Of a stretch of DNA of 64,000 nt, positions 49,784-57,642 are shown one piece after another. The position numbers and the translations under genes are program-made. The notes below the pieces were generated by a model. It saw only the letters and a program-made list of their open reading frames with translations, made no database searches and was not told where the DNA came from. The DNA is taken from contig NZ_JAPDRA010000003.1 of the NCBI RefSeq assembly GCF_026013525.1, forward strand, positions 310,001 through 374,000. The letters run 5' to 3'. The stretch's first letter is position 1; each line of letters opens with the position of its first letter. The DNA comes from Sphingomonas canadensis. Lineage in GTDB: Bacteria; Pseudomonadota; Alphaproteobacteria; Sphingomonadales; Sphingomonadaceae.

Positions 49784-50800
49784 TCAGTGCAACTGTGCCG
49801 GGTCGAGCGCAATGCCCCCGGCGACGATGTCGCGCGAATGGGCGCGCACGTCCTCGGGCGCCGCGATCAGCCCGCGCTTCACCAGCTTGCCCTGCGGATC
49901 CCACATGGTCGCGTAGAGCTTCAGGAAGTCGCTGAGCCCCGGCACCGCGCGCAGGTGGCGCTTCTTGACATAGAGGAACAGCGGCCGCGCCCCGGGATAG
50001 GTGCGCGATGCGATCGCCTCATAGCTGGGCGTGACGCCCTCGATCGGCACGCCGTGGAGACGGGCGGCGTTCTCTTCCAGATAGCTGTAGCCGAACACGC
50101 CCACGGCATTGGGGTTCTGCGCCAGGCCCTGGACGATCAGATTGTCGTTCTCGCCCTTATCGATATAGGCGCCGTCGTCGCGGATGCGCTTGCAGAGCTT
50201 GTCATAGGGGCCGGTGTCCTTGGACTTCTTCAGCTCCTTGGCTTCCGGGTTCGCCTCGGCGCAGCCGGGCTCCATGATCAGCTCGACCAGCGCGTCGCGC
50301 GTGCCGCTGGTGGAGGGCGGGCCCATCACCTGGATCGGGATCGCGGGCAGCGCGGGGTTCACGTCCTGCCAGGTGCGCGCGGCGTTGGGCTTGCCGCCCG
50401 GGCTGGCGGCGAGCGCGAGATAGACGTCCTTCTTGCTGAGCTGCAGCTTCGGGCCGTTGTTCGATTCGGCCAGCGCCACGCCGTCGACGCCGATCTGCAC
50501 CTCGATGATCTCGCCGACGCCGTTCTTCTCGCACAGCGCATATTCGGATTTCTTCATCCGGCGCGATGCGTTGGCGATGTCGGGATATTCCCATCCCGCG
50601 CCGCCGCAGAAGCGCGCGATGCCCGCGCCCGTGCCGATCGATTCCACCACGGGCGGACGGCTCGTCCCGCCCTGGTTGACGAACGCCTCGGCCACCAGCG
50701 CGGTGAAGGGGAACACGGTGGAGGAGCCCACGGCGCGGATCTCGCGCGTGGAATTGCTGTTGCATGCCGCCAGCGCCAGCGCCGGGACAGCAATAAGCAT
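49784..50800 (-). CDS. pstS: Phosphate-binding lipoprotein PstS
   Basis: The phosphate-binding protein of the Pst system, 338 residues from the ATG at 50800. The lipobox is LAAC just 13 residues in, followed by the phosphate-binding-protein start IRAVGSSTVFPFTALVAEAF, then GTGAGIARFC and STSGTRDALVEL, which contact phosphate. The signal peptide from this ATG is short and lacks a positive charge. A strong AGGAGAG ribosome-binding site lies 7 bases before an ATT codon at 50815 that would add IFGRL and make a normal lipoprotein signal, so the true start may be that ATT. Confidence 0.92.
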   Translation of the reverse strand: MLIAVPALALAACNSNSTREIRAVGSSTVFPFTALVAEAFVNQGGTSRPPVVESIGTGAGIARFCGGAGWEYPDIANASRRMKKSEYALCEKNGVGEIIEVQIGVDGVALAESNNGPKLQLSKKDVYLALAASPGGKPNAARTWQDVNPALPAIPIQVMGPPSTSGTRDALVELIMEPGCAEANPEAKELKKSKDTGPYDKLCKRIRDDGAYIDKGENDNLIVQGLAQNPNAVGVFGYSYLEENAARLHGVPIEGVTPSYEAIASRTYPGARPLFLYVKKRHLRAVPGLSDFLKLYATMWDPQGKLVKRGLIAAPEDVRAHSRDIVAGGIALDPAQLH

Positions 50801-50894
50801 CAGCCTGCCGAAAATCGTGGCTCTCCTGTGCGCTTGAAGGAAGCGGCGTGAAGCGAAGGGGAATCGGACCCCTCGCCAAGCCCCCATCTTTCAG

Positions 50895-50916
50895 CAGGGT
50901 TACGCCTTTATGACAG
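50895..50916 (-). promoter_or_regulatory. Pho-box-like site at the phoR stop codon
   Basis: The minus strand carries an exact CTGTCATA (50916-50909), the repeat unit of the PHO box, followed 11 bases later by a degenerate second unit (GCGTAACC). It overlaps the last codons of phoR and lies about 95 bases upstream of pstS, where PhoB would activate pstSCAB-phoU-phoB. The second half is poor, so binding needs testing. Confidence 0.5.
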
Positions 50917-52114
50917 TGTGGACCGGCAGCAGGACGCGCATCGTGGTTCCCTTGCCCACGGTACTGGAGATATCGAGGCGGCCGCGATGCCGCTCCACGA
51001 TGTGCTTGACGATCGCAAGGCCCAGCCCGGTGCCGCCCATCGCGCGGCTGCGGCCCGAATCGACGCGGTAGAAACGCTCGGTCAGCCGCGGGATATGCTC
51101 GGGCGGGATGCCTTCGCCCTCGTCGGACACGGTCAGCCGCACCATCGCGTCGCTTTCCGGCGCCAGCGTCACCGTTACGGGCGTGCCTTCGCGCCCGTAT
51201 TTCATGGCGTTGCCGACGATATTGTGGAGGAGCTGCGAAAGCTGGGCGCGATCCCCGCGTACCGGCGGGATTTCCGAAAGCTCCAGCCGCAGGTCCTGCG
51301 CGCGCTCGCCGCCGCCCGCCGAAAGCTCGCCGCATACGTCGCGGGCGAGCGCGGCGAGATCGACCGACTGATCGGGTGCGCGATATTTGTCCGCCTCGAT
51401 CCGGCTGAGCGAGATCAGGTCCTCGATCAGCCGCTGCATGCGCTTGGCCTCGTCGAACATGATCTTCAGGAAGCGCTTGCGCGTCGCGGGATCGTCGCCC
51501 GCCTCGTCCGCCAGCGTCTCGACATAGCCCAGCAGCACCGCCAGCGGCGTGCGCAGTTCGTGGCTGGCGTTGGCGACGAAGTCCACGCGGATGCGCTCGC
51601 TGGTGTAGCTGCCGGTGCGATCGAGCAGGTGGACGATGCGGCGCCCGCCCACGGTGCGCACGCGCATTTCCCAGCGCTGGTCGCGCGTGCCGAGCCCGAC
51701 GAGATGGACCGGTGCCCCCGGGATGGCGTTGTCGGGGTTCAGCAGGCGCTCCGCCGCGGCGGGGTGGCGGATCGCCATGCGCACGTCCTCGCCCAGGATA
51801 TGCTGGCCGAGCAGCGCCTGGGCGGAGCGGTTCGCCGCCTCGACGCGGGTGTCGCGGATCACCAGCACGGGCTCCGCGATCGCCTCGATCACGTCCGCCA
51901 GCCGCGTTTCTGGGGCAGGGGGCCCGCGATCCGGCGCAGGGGCGGGGGATGGCGGCCCCTCGCCCGCGCCGGCGGAGATCAGCACGGCCGCGATGCCGCA
52001 GACCAGCACGATCAGGCTGACCTGCACGTCGCCGCTCAGCAGGAACGCGGCCAGCGCGGCAAGCGCCACCACCGCCAGTGCCAGCAGCGCGCGCAATCCG
52101 GAATGGAAATGCAT
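50900..52114 (-). CDS. phoR: Phosphate regulon sensor histidine kinase PhoR
   Basis: A 404-residue sensor kinase. Two hydrophobic segments near the N-terminus (residues 7-48) anchor it, a PAS domain follows (DVIEAIAEPVLVIRDTRVEAANRSAQALLG), then the HisKA phospho-acceptor FVANASHELRTPLAVLLGYVETL and the ATPase domain with HNIVGNAMKYG, DEGEGIPPEH and GGTGLGLAIVKH. It precedes pstS in the same direction and with PhoB makes the phosphate two-component system. It lacks a large periplasmic loop, as PhoR proteins that sense through PstB/PhoU do. Confidence 0.95.
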   Translation of the reverse strand: MHFHSGLRALLALAVVALAALAAFLLSGDVQVSLIVLVCGIAAVLISAGAGEGPPSPAPAPDRGPPAPETRLADVIEAIAEPVLVIRDTRVEAANRSAQALLGQHILGEDVRMAIRHPAAAERLLNPDNAIPGAPVHLVGLGTRDQRWEMRVRTVGGRRIVHLLDRTGSYTSERIRVDFVANASHELRTPLAVLLGYVETLADEAGDDPATRKRFLKIMFDEAKRMQRLIEDLISLSRIEADKYRAPDQSVDLAALARDVCGELSAGGGERAQDLRLELSEIPPVRGDRAQLSQLLHNIVGNAMKYGREGTPVTVTLAPESDAMVRLTVSDEGEGIPPEHIPRLTERFYRVDSGRSRAMGGTGLGLAIVKHIVERHRGRLDISSTVGKGTTMRVLLPVHTVIKA

Positions 52115-52175
52115 GCGGCCTCTGTAGGCAGTGATTTACGATTGCGAAAGCCGCGCGGGCGCAGGAAATAGGGCC

Positions 52176-52580
52176 ATGAGCGACGAGGACCAGGCCATGG
52201 AGGGTTCGCCCCCCAAATCGACGCGGCGGCGCGCGCTGATGCTGGGCGCCGCTTCGGCCTCGGCGATCGTCACCATCCGCCCGGCGCTGGCGCAGACCGG
52301 CGCATCGGTCACCAATTGCGAGATCCCGGTTCCCGATCCCGGCCGCGCGGGATTCTATGTCGCGCCCGATGGGCAGCTCGTGCCGCCGGGGACGCAGGGA
52401 GCCTTCCCGCCGCCGGGCCGCGCGTTCAAGGCGGAGGAGGTCAAGCGCGCGCTGGCGGGCGGCACGCTGCCCGGCACCGATTACGAGCGCAGCCGCGCCT
52501 ATACCAACTATATCCGCAGGCTTCAGTCGGGCACCAGCGGCTTTACCTGCTTCGCCTCGCTGCAGATGCCGCGCGGCTGA
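52176..52580 (+). CDS. Small Tat-signal secreted protein of unknown function
   Basis: A 134-residue protein. The N-terminus has a twin-arginine signal (STRRRALMLGAASASAIVTI, cleavage near ALAQ), so it is exported folded. The mature part begins TGASVTNCEIPVPDPGRAGF, is Pro/Gly-rich, and ends with a YTNYIRRLQSGTSGFTCF segment; two Cys may pair. AGGA is placed before the ATG at 52176. It lies 54 bases before a PqqD-like/HprK-like gene set in the same direction and could be a substrate of it, which is inference. Confidence 0.7.
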   Translation: MSDEDQAMEGSPPKSTRRRALMLGAASASAIVTIRPALAQTGASVTNCEIPVPDPGRAGFYVAPDGQLVPPGTQGAFPPPGRAFKAEEVKRALAGGTLPGTDYERSRAYTNYIRRLQSGTSGFTCFASLQMPRG

Positions 52581-52634
52581 GGCCGTGCCATCGGACAAGG
52601 AACCGCCAAGGGTTCGCGGGCAGTGGCCGCGGGC

Positions 52635-52904
52635 ATGAACCGCTATCGTGCCGCCGCGCCAGCGACGCTTCGCATCGTTCCGCTCGACGCGCTGACGCTG
52701 ATCTATCACCGCGCGTCGGGCATCACGCATATCGTCGACAGCCCGGTGCCCGAGATTCTGGAGGCGCTGGCGGGCGAGGCGCTGGCCGTTCCTGTGCTGC
52801 TCGCGCGGCTGGCCGAGCGTTTCGAACTGGCGGACGGCGAGGCGGAGGCGCTGGCGGCGCGGCTGGACGAGCTGGCGGCGGCGGGGCTGGTGGAGCGGCT
52901 GTGA
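52635..52904 (+). CDS. PqqD-like peptide-binding protein of the HprK-related system
   Basis: An 89-residue PqqD-type winged-helix protein. The segment LTLIYHRASGITHIVDSPVPEILEALA followed by LAERFELADGEAEALAARLDELAAAGLVERL is the usual PqqD pattern. PqqD relatives bind the leader of a precursor peptide and present it to a modifying enzyme. Here it overlaps the HprK-related kinase gene by four bases (GTGA). The known HPr-rel-A grouping of a PqqD-like protein, an HprK-related kinase and a nucleotidyltransferase fits exactly. The ATG at 52635 is used; a GTG at 52623 is the alternative. Confidence 0.75.
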   Translation: MNRYRAAAPATLRIVPLDALTLIYHRASGITHIVDSPVPEILEALAGEALAVPVLLARLAERFELADGEAEALAARLDELAAAGLVERL

Positions 52905-53761
52905 GGCACGCCACCGCGCTTCGCATCGGCCCGGTGGGCTTTCGCCTGGGCAGCGACTGGCCCGGGCCGGTCGCCGCGATCGACGATCTCTACGCCGGCT
53001 ATCCGCAACCCCTGGACGGCATCCCCGACTTCACCGTGCGCCTGTTCGCCGCGCGGCCGTGGCGGCGCTGGCTGCGCCCCTCGGTCCACATCGGCGGCGA
53101 TTATGTGCTGCCCGATGCGGCGCCGCTGCCGCTCGCGCTTGGGCTGATCGCGGCCGAGATGGGGATGAACCTGCAGATGGCGCTGGGGCAGCGGCGCTAC
53201 CTGCTGCTCCATGCCTCCGCCGTGGAGCGCGACGGGCGGGCGCTGCTGATGACCGGCATATCGGGCGCGGGGAAATCGACGCTGGCGGCGCTGCTGATGG
53301 CGCGCGGATGGCGGCTGATGGGCGACGAGTTCGCGCTGGTCGATCCGGAAACGGGGCTGGTCCACGCCTTTCCCCGGCTGATCAGCCTGAAGAACGAGGC
53401 GATCCCGGTGATGGAGGCGGCGCTGCCCGGCGCGCGCTTCGGTCCGCGGCTGGAGGGCACGCCGAAGGGCACGATCCGCCATCTGGTTCCCGACGCAGGT
53501 TCGCTGGCGGCGATGGATGCGCCCGCAGTGCCCGCGCTGATCCTGTTCCCGCGCTACGGCTTCGCCACCGAGACGCGCGAGGTGCTGCCCAGCGAAACCT
53601 TCCTGTGGCTGACCCAGGCATCGACCAACTATGTCGCGCTGGCCGAGCGCGGGTTCGACGCGCTGACCCGGCTGGTGACGCAGGTGCCGGCCCGCGCGCT
53701 CGATTACCCCGATACGGACAGCGCGATCGCCGAGGTCGAGCGGCTGTGGGCCTCGCTGTGA
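52901..53761 (+). CDS. HprK-related kinase A
   Basis: A 286-residue P-loop protein related to the kinase domain of HPr kinase/phosphorylase. The Walker A is GISGAGKST near residues 117-125, preceded by LLLHASAVERDGRALLMT and followed by GDEFALVDPETG, the order seen in HprK-like kinases. It lacks the N-terminal domain of true HprK, and no HPr gene is nearby. In lasso-peptide clusters an HprK-like kinase phosphorylates the precursor peptide, so a peptide-modifying role is plausible. The GTG start overlaps the PqqD-like stop (GTGA). Confidence 0.85.
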   Translation: MRHATALRIGPVGFRLGSDWPGPVAAIDDLYAGYPQPLDGIPDFTVRLFAARPWRRWLRPSVHIGGDYVLPDAAPLPLALGLIAAEMGMNLQMALGQRRYLLLHASAVERDGRALLMTGISGAGKSTLAALLMARGWRLMGDEFALVDPETGLVHAFPRLISLKNEAIPVMEAALPGARFGPRLEGTPKGTIRHLVPDAGSLAAMDAPAVPALILFPRYGFATETREVLPSETFLWLTQASTNYVALAERGFDALTRLVTQVPARALDYPDTDSAIAEVERLWASL

Positions 53762-54765
53762 GCGGTGCGCGCATCCTGGCCGATGCGCTGCGCGCGCCGG
53801 AGACGGCGCTGCGCCTCGACGCGGCGGGCTGGACCGCGCTGATCGCGATGGCCCGCGCCGAGCAGCTTGCCGGCACGCTGGCGCACCGGCTGGAGGGGCT
53901 GGCGGTGCCCGGCGCGGCGGCGTGCATCCTGGCCGATGCGCGCGCTTCCGCGGCGCAGGGGCAGACGGCGGCGCTGTGGGAGGCGGAGATGGCCCGGCGC
54001 GCGCTGGCGCCGCTGGAAATGCCGGTGGTGCTGCTGAAGGGCACCGCCTTCGCCGCTGCCGGGCTTTCCGCGGGGATGGGGCGGTCGATCGGCGACCTCG
54101 ACATACTGGTTCCGCGCGGCCGGATCGGCGAGGCGGAAGCGGCGCTGATCGCGGCGGGGTGGGAATGGGTGAAGCCCGATCCCTATGACGACCTCTATTA
54201 CCGCCGCTGGATGCACGAGCTGCCGCCGCTGATCCACCGCGAGCGCGACCGGATGATCGACGTCCACCACACCATCCTGCCGCTCACCGCGCGGATCACG
54301 CCCGACGCGGAGGCGCTGATCGCGGACAGCGTGGTGCTGGCGGACGGGCTGCGCGTGCTTTCGCCGCCGGACATGATCTGCCACGCCGCCGCGCACCTGT
54401 TCGCCGACGGCGATCTGGCGGGGGGGCTGCGCAACCTGTGGGACATCCATTGCCTGATCGGCGAGAGCGGGACGCAGGGGCTGGAGGCGCGCGCCGCGCA
54501 TCACGGGCTGTCGGCCGCGGTGGCGCGCGCGGGGCGGCTGTCGCACGCGCTGTTCGGCAGCGCGGTGCCGCAGGCGTGGCGGCGGACCGCGGGCGCCGAC
54601 GCGCTCTACCTGCGCCGGATGCTGGCCCGCGACGGATGGGGGCGGGCGACGCGGCGGCTGACGCGCATGGGCTTCTATATCCGCAGCCACGCGATCCGCA
54701 TGCCGCCCGCGATGCTGGCGCGCCACCTGTGGACCAAATGGCGAAAGGGCCATGTTCCGGGATAA
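53758..54765 (+). CDS. Nucleotidyltransferase family protein (NTP_transf_5-like)
   Basis: A 335-residue protein of the nucleotidyltransferase superfamily found beside HprK-related kinases. The active-site pattern is GTAFAAAGLSAGMGRSIGDLDILVPRG, whose DLDILV supplies the two metal-binding acidic residues, with further His/Asp pairs in MIDVHHTILP. The C-terminal half is helical. It starts with GTG in a GTGA overlap with the kinase gene, so both are produced together. It would add a nucleotide or sugar-nucleotide-like group to some target; the target is unknown. Confidence 0.82.
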   Translation: MSGARILADALRAPETALRLDAAGWTALIAMARAEQLAGTLAHRLEGLAVPGAAACILADARASAAQGQTAALWEAEMARRALAPLEMPVVLLKGTAFAAAGLSAGMGRSIGDLDILVPRGRIGEAEAALIAAGWEWVKPDPYDDLYYRRWMHELPPLIHRERDRMIDVHHTILPLTARITPDAEALIADSVVLADGLRVLSPPDMICHAAAHLFADGDLAGGLRNLWDIHCLIGESGTQGLEARAAHHGLSAAVARAGRLSHALFGSAVPQAWRRTAGADALYLRRMLARDGWGRATRRLTRMGFYIRSHAIRMPPAMLARHLWTKWRKGHVPG

Positions 54766-54828
54766 GCGCCATCGACATCGGCGGGGCGCCGTGCCAGTTT
54801 CCGCCGCGTAAAGAGCAATGGGGTGGCG

Positions 54829-55230
54829 ATGCGTAGGATCGGGGCGGTTGCGGCGATGCTGATGGTTGCGGGATGTTCGGCCGGTCCGGCCCTGCCCGCC
54901 GCGGATCAGGCGGTCGAGCGGTTCCGCAAGCAATATGAGGCGCGGCAGTTCGCGGAAATCTATCGCGAGGCGGCGCCGGAATTCCGGCTGGGCACGCCGG
55001 AAGCCGATCTGGTGAAGCAGATGTCGCAATGGCGCGAAGGCCTGGGCAGCTTCCGTTCGGCACCGCCTTCGGGATGGCGCCTGCGCGACGGCGGGCGCGT
55101 GCTGCACCTGGTGTTCGATTCCACCTTCGAGAAGGGCAAGGCGATGGAGAAATTCGCCTTCAAGGTCGATGGCAGCAAGGTGGCGTTGCTGGAGTATGAG
55201 GTGGAGGCCGCGGGCGCGCCTGCGCAATAG
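54829..55230 (+). CDS. Small lipoprotein of unknown function
   Basis: A 133-residue predicted lipoprotein. The signal peptide has a lipobox VAGC at residues 15-18 (MRRIGAVAAMLM before it). The mature part is a small alpha/beta unit, AVERFRKQYEARQFAEIYREAAPEF, and ends KVALLEYEVEA, like DUF4019/NTF2-type small lipoproteins. The ATG at 54829 gives the best signal peptide; a GTG at 54823 is in frame. It lies 63 bases after the nucleotidyltransferase gene and may or may not belong to that set. Confidence 0.7.
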   Translation: MRRIGAVAAMLMVAGCSAGPALPAADQAVERFRKQYEARQFAEIYREAAPEFRLGTPEADLVKQMSQWREGLGSFRSAPPSGWRLRDGGRVLHLVFDSTFEKGKAMEKFAFKVDGSKVALLEYEVEAAGAPAQ

Positions 55231-55243
55231 GCGCCGCCCGGGT

Positions 55244-55924
55244 TCAGCCCTGCGCGCCCAGCGCCTCCAGCACCGGGACAAGCTCGTCATAATGGCCGAT
55301 CACCGCATCGGCCCCCAGTTCCTCCACCGGGCCGGTGAGAAAGCCGAACGACACCGCGATGCTGGGGATACCCGCGTTGCGCGCGGCGCCGGTATCGAAT
55401 TCCGAATCGCCGACGAAGGCCGCGCGGCCGCCGCCGCAGCGCGCGATCATCTCGCGGATCGGCAGCGGGCTGGGCTTGGCATTGCCCCGGCCCATGGTGT
55501 CGCCGCCGATCACCGTGGCAAAGCGATCGGTCATCCCCAGCTCCGCGACCAGGCGCACCGCCAGATATTCGAACTTGTTGGTGACGATCGCGATCTGCGC
55601 GCCCGCCGCGTCGAGCTGTGCCATCGCGTCGAGCAGGCCGGGGAAGGGGCGGGTGTGGCGCGCGATGTTCGCTTCGTAGAAGGCGAGCAGTTCCGGGAAC
55701 AGCCGCCGCACCAGCGCTTCGTCGCAATGGCCCGAGGCCGCCAGCCCCTGTTCCAGCATGTGGCGTGCGCCTCGGCCGATCATCGGCAGCACCTGCGCCA
55801 CTGCGAGCGGCGGGCGCCCGTCGAGCGCCAGCGCATGGTTCACCGCGTCGGTCAGGTCGCCGCTGGTGTCGAACAACGTGCCGTCCAGGTCGAAACCGAC
55901 GATGTCGAAGGGGAATTTCCGCAT
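55244..55924 (-). CDS. gph: HAD-family phosphatase, phosphoglycolate phosphatase-like
   Basis: A 226-residue HAD hydrolase. Motif I is GFDLDGTLFDT, motif II lies in IAIVTNKFEYLA (conserved Thr), motif III Lys in GNAKPSPLPI and motif IV in FVGDSEFDTGAA. The cap domain is the Gph type. It should dephosphorylate 2-phosphoglycolate, although similar small HADs act on other sugar phosphates. The ATG at 55924 is used; a GTG at 55927 is immediately before it. It is divergent from glmU, with 74 bases between. Confidence 0.85.
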   Translation of the reverse strand: MRKFPFDIVGFDLDGTLFDTSGDLTDAVNHALALDGRPPLAVAQVLPMIGRGARHMLEQGLAASGHCDEALVRRLFPELLAFYEANIARHTRPFPGLLDAMAQLDAAGAQIAIVTNKFEYLAVRLVAELGMTDRFATVIGGDTMGRGNAKPSPLPIREMIARCGGGRAAFVGDSEFDTGAARNAGIPSIAVSFGFLTGPVEELGADAVIGHYDELVPVLEALGAQG

Positions 55925-55998
55925 CACGCGCCGCCACTGCCAGCGGCGCTATGGAATTGGCAACATAATCATGGCAGGGGCTCCGCCATGGAGGGCAG

Positions 55999-57351
55999 AT
56001 GAGCGCACCCATCGCCGCGGTTATCCTTGCAGCCGGCAAGGGCACTCGGATGAAATCCGACCTGCACAAGGTTCTCCACCCGATCGCCGGGCGGGCCATG
56101 CTGCTGCACCTGATCGACAGCCTGGACGACGCCGGCGCCACCGAGCGCGTGGTGGTGGTCGGTTCGCTGCGCGAGCAGGTCGAGGCTGCCGTGGCGCCGC
56201 ATGGCGTGAAGATCGCCGTGCAGGAGGAACAGCTCGGCACGGCGCACGCCGCGTTGCAGGCCAGGGCGGCGCTCGTGGGCTTCGACGGGGTGGTGGTGAT
56301 CTGCTTCGGCGACGCGCCGTTCCTCTCCGCCGAAACGGTGCGGCGGCTGGCGGCCCGGCTGGACGACGTGGATCATCCCGCCATCGCCGTGCTGGGCTTC
56401 CGCCCCGCGGACCCCGCCGCCTATGGCCGGATCATGGCCGACAGCGACGGCCGCATCCTGGTGATGGTGGAATATAAGGACGCAACGCCCGTCCAGCGCG
56501 CCGAGCGGCTGTGCAACTCGGGCGTCACCGCGGTGCGCGCGCGCGACCTGTGGCCGCTGCTGGAGCGCGTGGGCAACGACAATGCCGCGGGCGAATATTA
56601 TCTGCCCGATATCGTCACGCTCGCCACGCGCGACGGGCTGCGATCGGTGGTGATCGAGGCGCCCGAGGCCGAGGTGATGGGGATCAACAGCCGCGCCGAG
56701 CTGGCCGATGCCGAACTGGCGTGGCAGCGCGCGCGGCGGACGGCGGCGATGGCCGACGGCGCGTCGCTGATCGCGCCCGAAACCGTGTGGTTCGCGTTCG
56801 ATACCCGCGTCGGCCGCGACGTGACGATCGAACCCAATGTCGTGTTCGGCCCCGGGGTGACGATCGCGGACCGGGTGACGATCCACGCCTTCTGCCATCT
56901 GGAGGGCGCGACGGTGATGCCTGGCGCCAGCGTCGGCCCCTATGCGCGGCTGCGGCCCGGCACGGTGCTGGAACAGGGCGCGAAGGTGGGCAATTTCGTC
57001 GAGATCAAGAAGGCCGTGCTCGGCCCCGGGGCCAAGGCGAATCACCTGACCTATCTGGGCGACGCCACGGTGGGATCGGGCGCGAACGTGGGCGCGGGCA
57101 CGATCACCTGCAACTATGACGGATTCGGCAAGTACAAGACCGAGATCGGCCATGGCGCCTTCATCGGATCGAACAGCGCGCTGGTGGCCCCGGTGAAGAT
57201 CGGCGACGGCGCGATCGTGGCGGCGGGATCGGTGGTGACCCGCGATGTGGAGGCCAACGCCCTGGCACTCGCCCGCGGCACGCAGGAGGTGAAGCCCGGC
57301 TGGGCCATGCGCTTCCGCGAGCGGATGAAGGCGCGGAAAGCGGCGAAGTGA
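55999..57351 (+). CDS. glmU: Bifunctional N-acetylglucosamine-1-phosphate uridyltransferase/acetyltransferase
   Basis: A 450-residue GlmU that makes UDP-N-acetylglucosamine for peptidoglycan and lipopolysaccharide. The N-terminal uridyltransferase has VILAAGKGTRMKSDLHKVLHPIAG, QLGTAHA and FGDAPF. The C-terminal left-handed beta-helix acetyltransferase holds EPNVVFGPGVTIADRVTI, NFVEIKKAVLGPGAKANHLTYLGD and CNYDGFGKYKT with the acetyl-CoA site. GGAGGGCAG precedes the ATG. glmS lies downstream beyond a toxin-antitoxin pair, so the two steps of the pathway are nearly adjacent. Confidence 0.97.
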   Translation: MSAPIAAVILAAGKGTRMKSDLHKVLHPIAGRAMLLHLIDSLDDAGATERVVVVGSLREQVEAAVAPHGVKIAVQEEQLGTAHAALQARAALVGFDGVVVICFGDAPFLSAETVRRLAARLDDVDHPAIAVLGFRPADPAAYGRIMADSDGRILVMVEYKDATPVQRAERLCNSGVTAVRARDLWPLLERVGNDNAAGEYYLPDIVTLATRDGLRSVVIEAPEAEVMGINSRAELADAELAWQRARRTAAMADGASLIAPETVWFAFDTRVGRDVTIEPNVVFGPGVTIADRVTIHAFCHLEGATVMPGASVGPYARLRPGTVLEQGAKVGNFVEIKKAVLGPGAKANHLTYLGDATVGSGANVGAGTITCNYDGFGKYKTEIGHGAFIGSNSALVAPVKIGDGAIVAAGSVVTRDVEANALALARGTQEVKPGWAMRFRERMKARKAAK

Positions 57352-57419
57352 GCGGCGGCCGTCCCGCTGCTCGCGCGCGGCATCGTTGACGGGAACTCCC
57401 ATCCGGGCGAGCTTGCGCT

Positions 57420-57446
57420 GATATCATGATATGATATAGAGATATC
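57420..57446. promoter_or_regulatory. AT-rich operator of the PIN-domain toxin-antitoxin pair
   Basis: GATATC occurs at 57420-57425 and again at 57441-57446, two helical turns apart, and ATATCATGATAT (57421-57432) is a perfect 12-bp palindrome. The block ends one base before the antitoxin start codon. Toxin-antitoxin complexes normally repress their own promoter through such sites. Confidence 0.6.
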
Positions 57447-57447
57447 A

Positions 57448-57642
57448 ATGCGCTTTCTCGTCGATATTCCTGACGAAGACCTGGGCTGGCTGGACCGCAA
57501 GGCCGCCGAGACAGGCAAGTCGCGTGCGGCGCTCGTGCGCGAGGCGGTGGCGGCCTATCGCGCGCAGACCGGCGGCGACGGGATCGAGCGCTATTTCGGG
57601 ATATGGAAGGATCGTTCCGGCCCCGACGAGCCCGCCATATGA
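57448..57642 (+). CDS. Ribbon-helix-helix antitoxin of the PIN-toxin pair
   Basis: A 64-residue antitoxin. MRFLVDIPDEDLGWLDRKAAETGKSRAALVREAVAAY-type sequence is a ribbon-helix-helix DNA-binding domain (strand, then two helices), with an acidic tail (YFGIWKDRSGPDEPAI) that should occupy the toxin active site. The ATG lies immediately after the GATATC repeats and no strong ribosome-binding site is seen. Its end overlaps the toxin start by four bases. Confidence 0.82.
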   Translation: MRFLVDIPDEDLGWLDRKAAETGKSRAALVREAVAAYRAQTGGDGIERYFGIWKDRSGPDEPAI

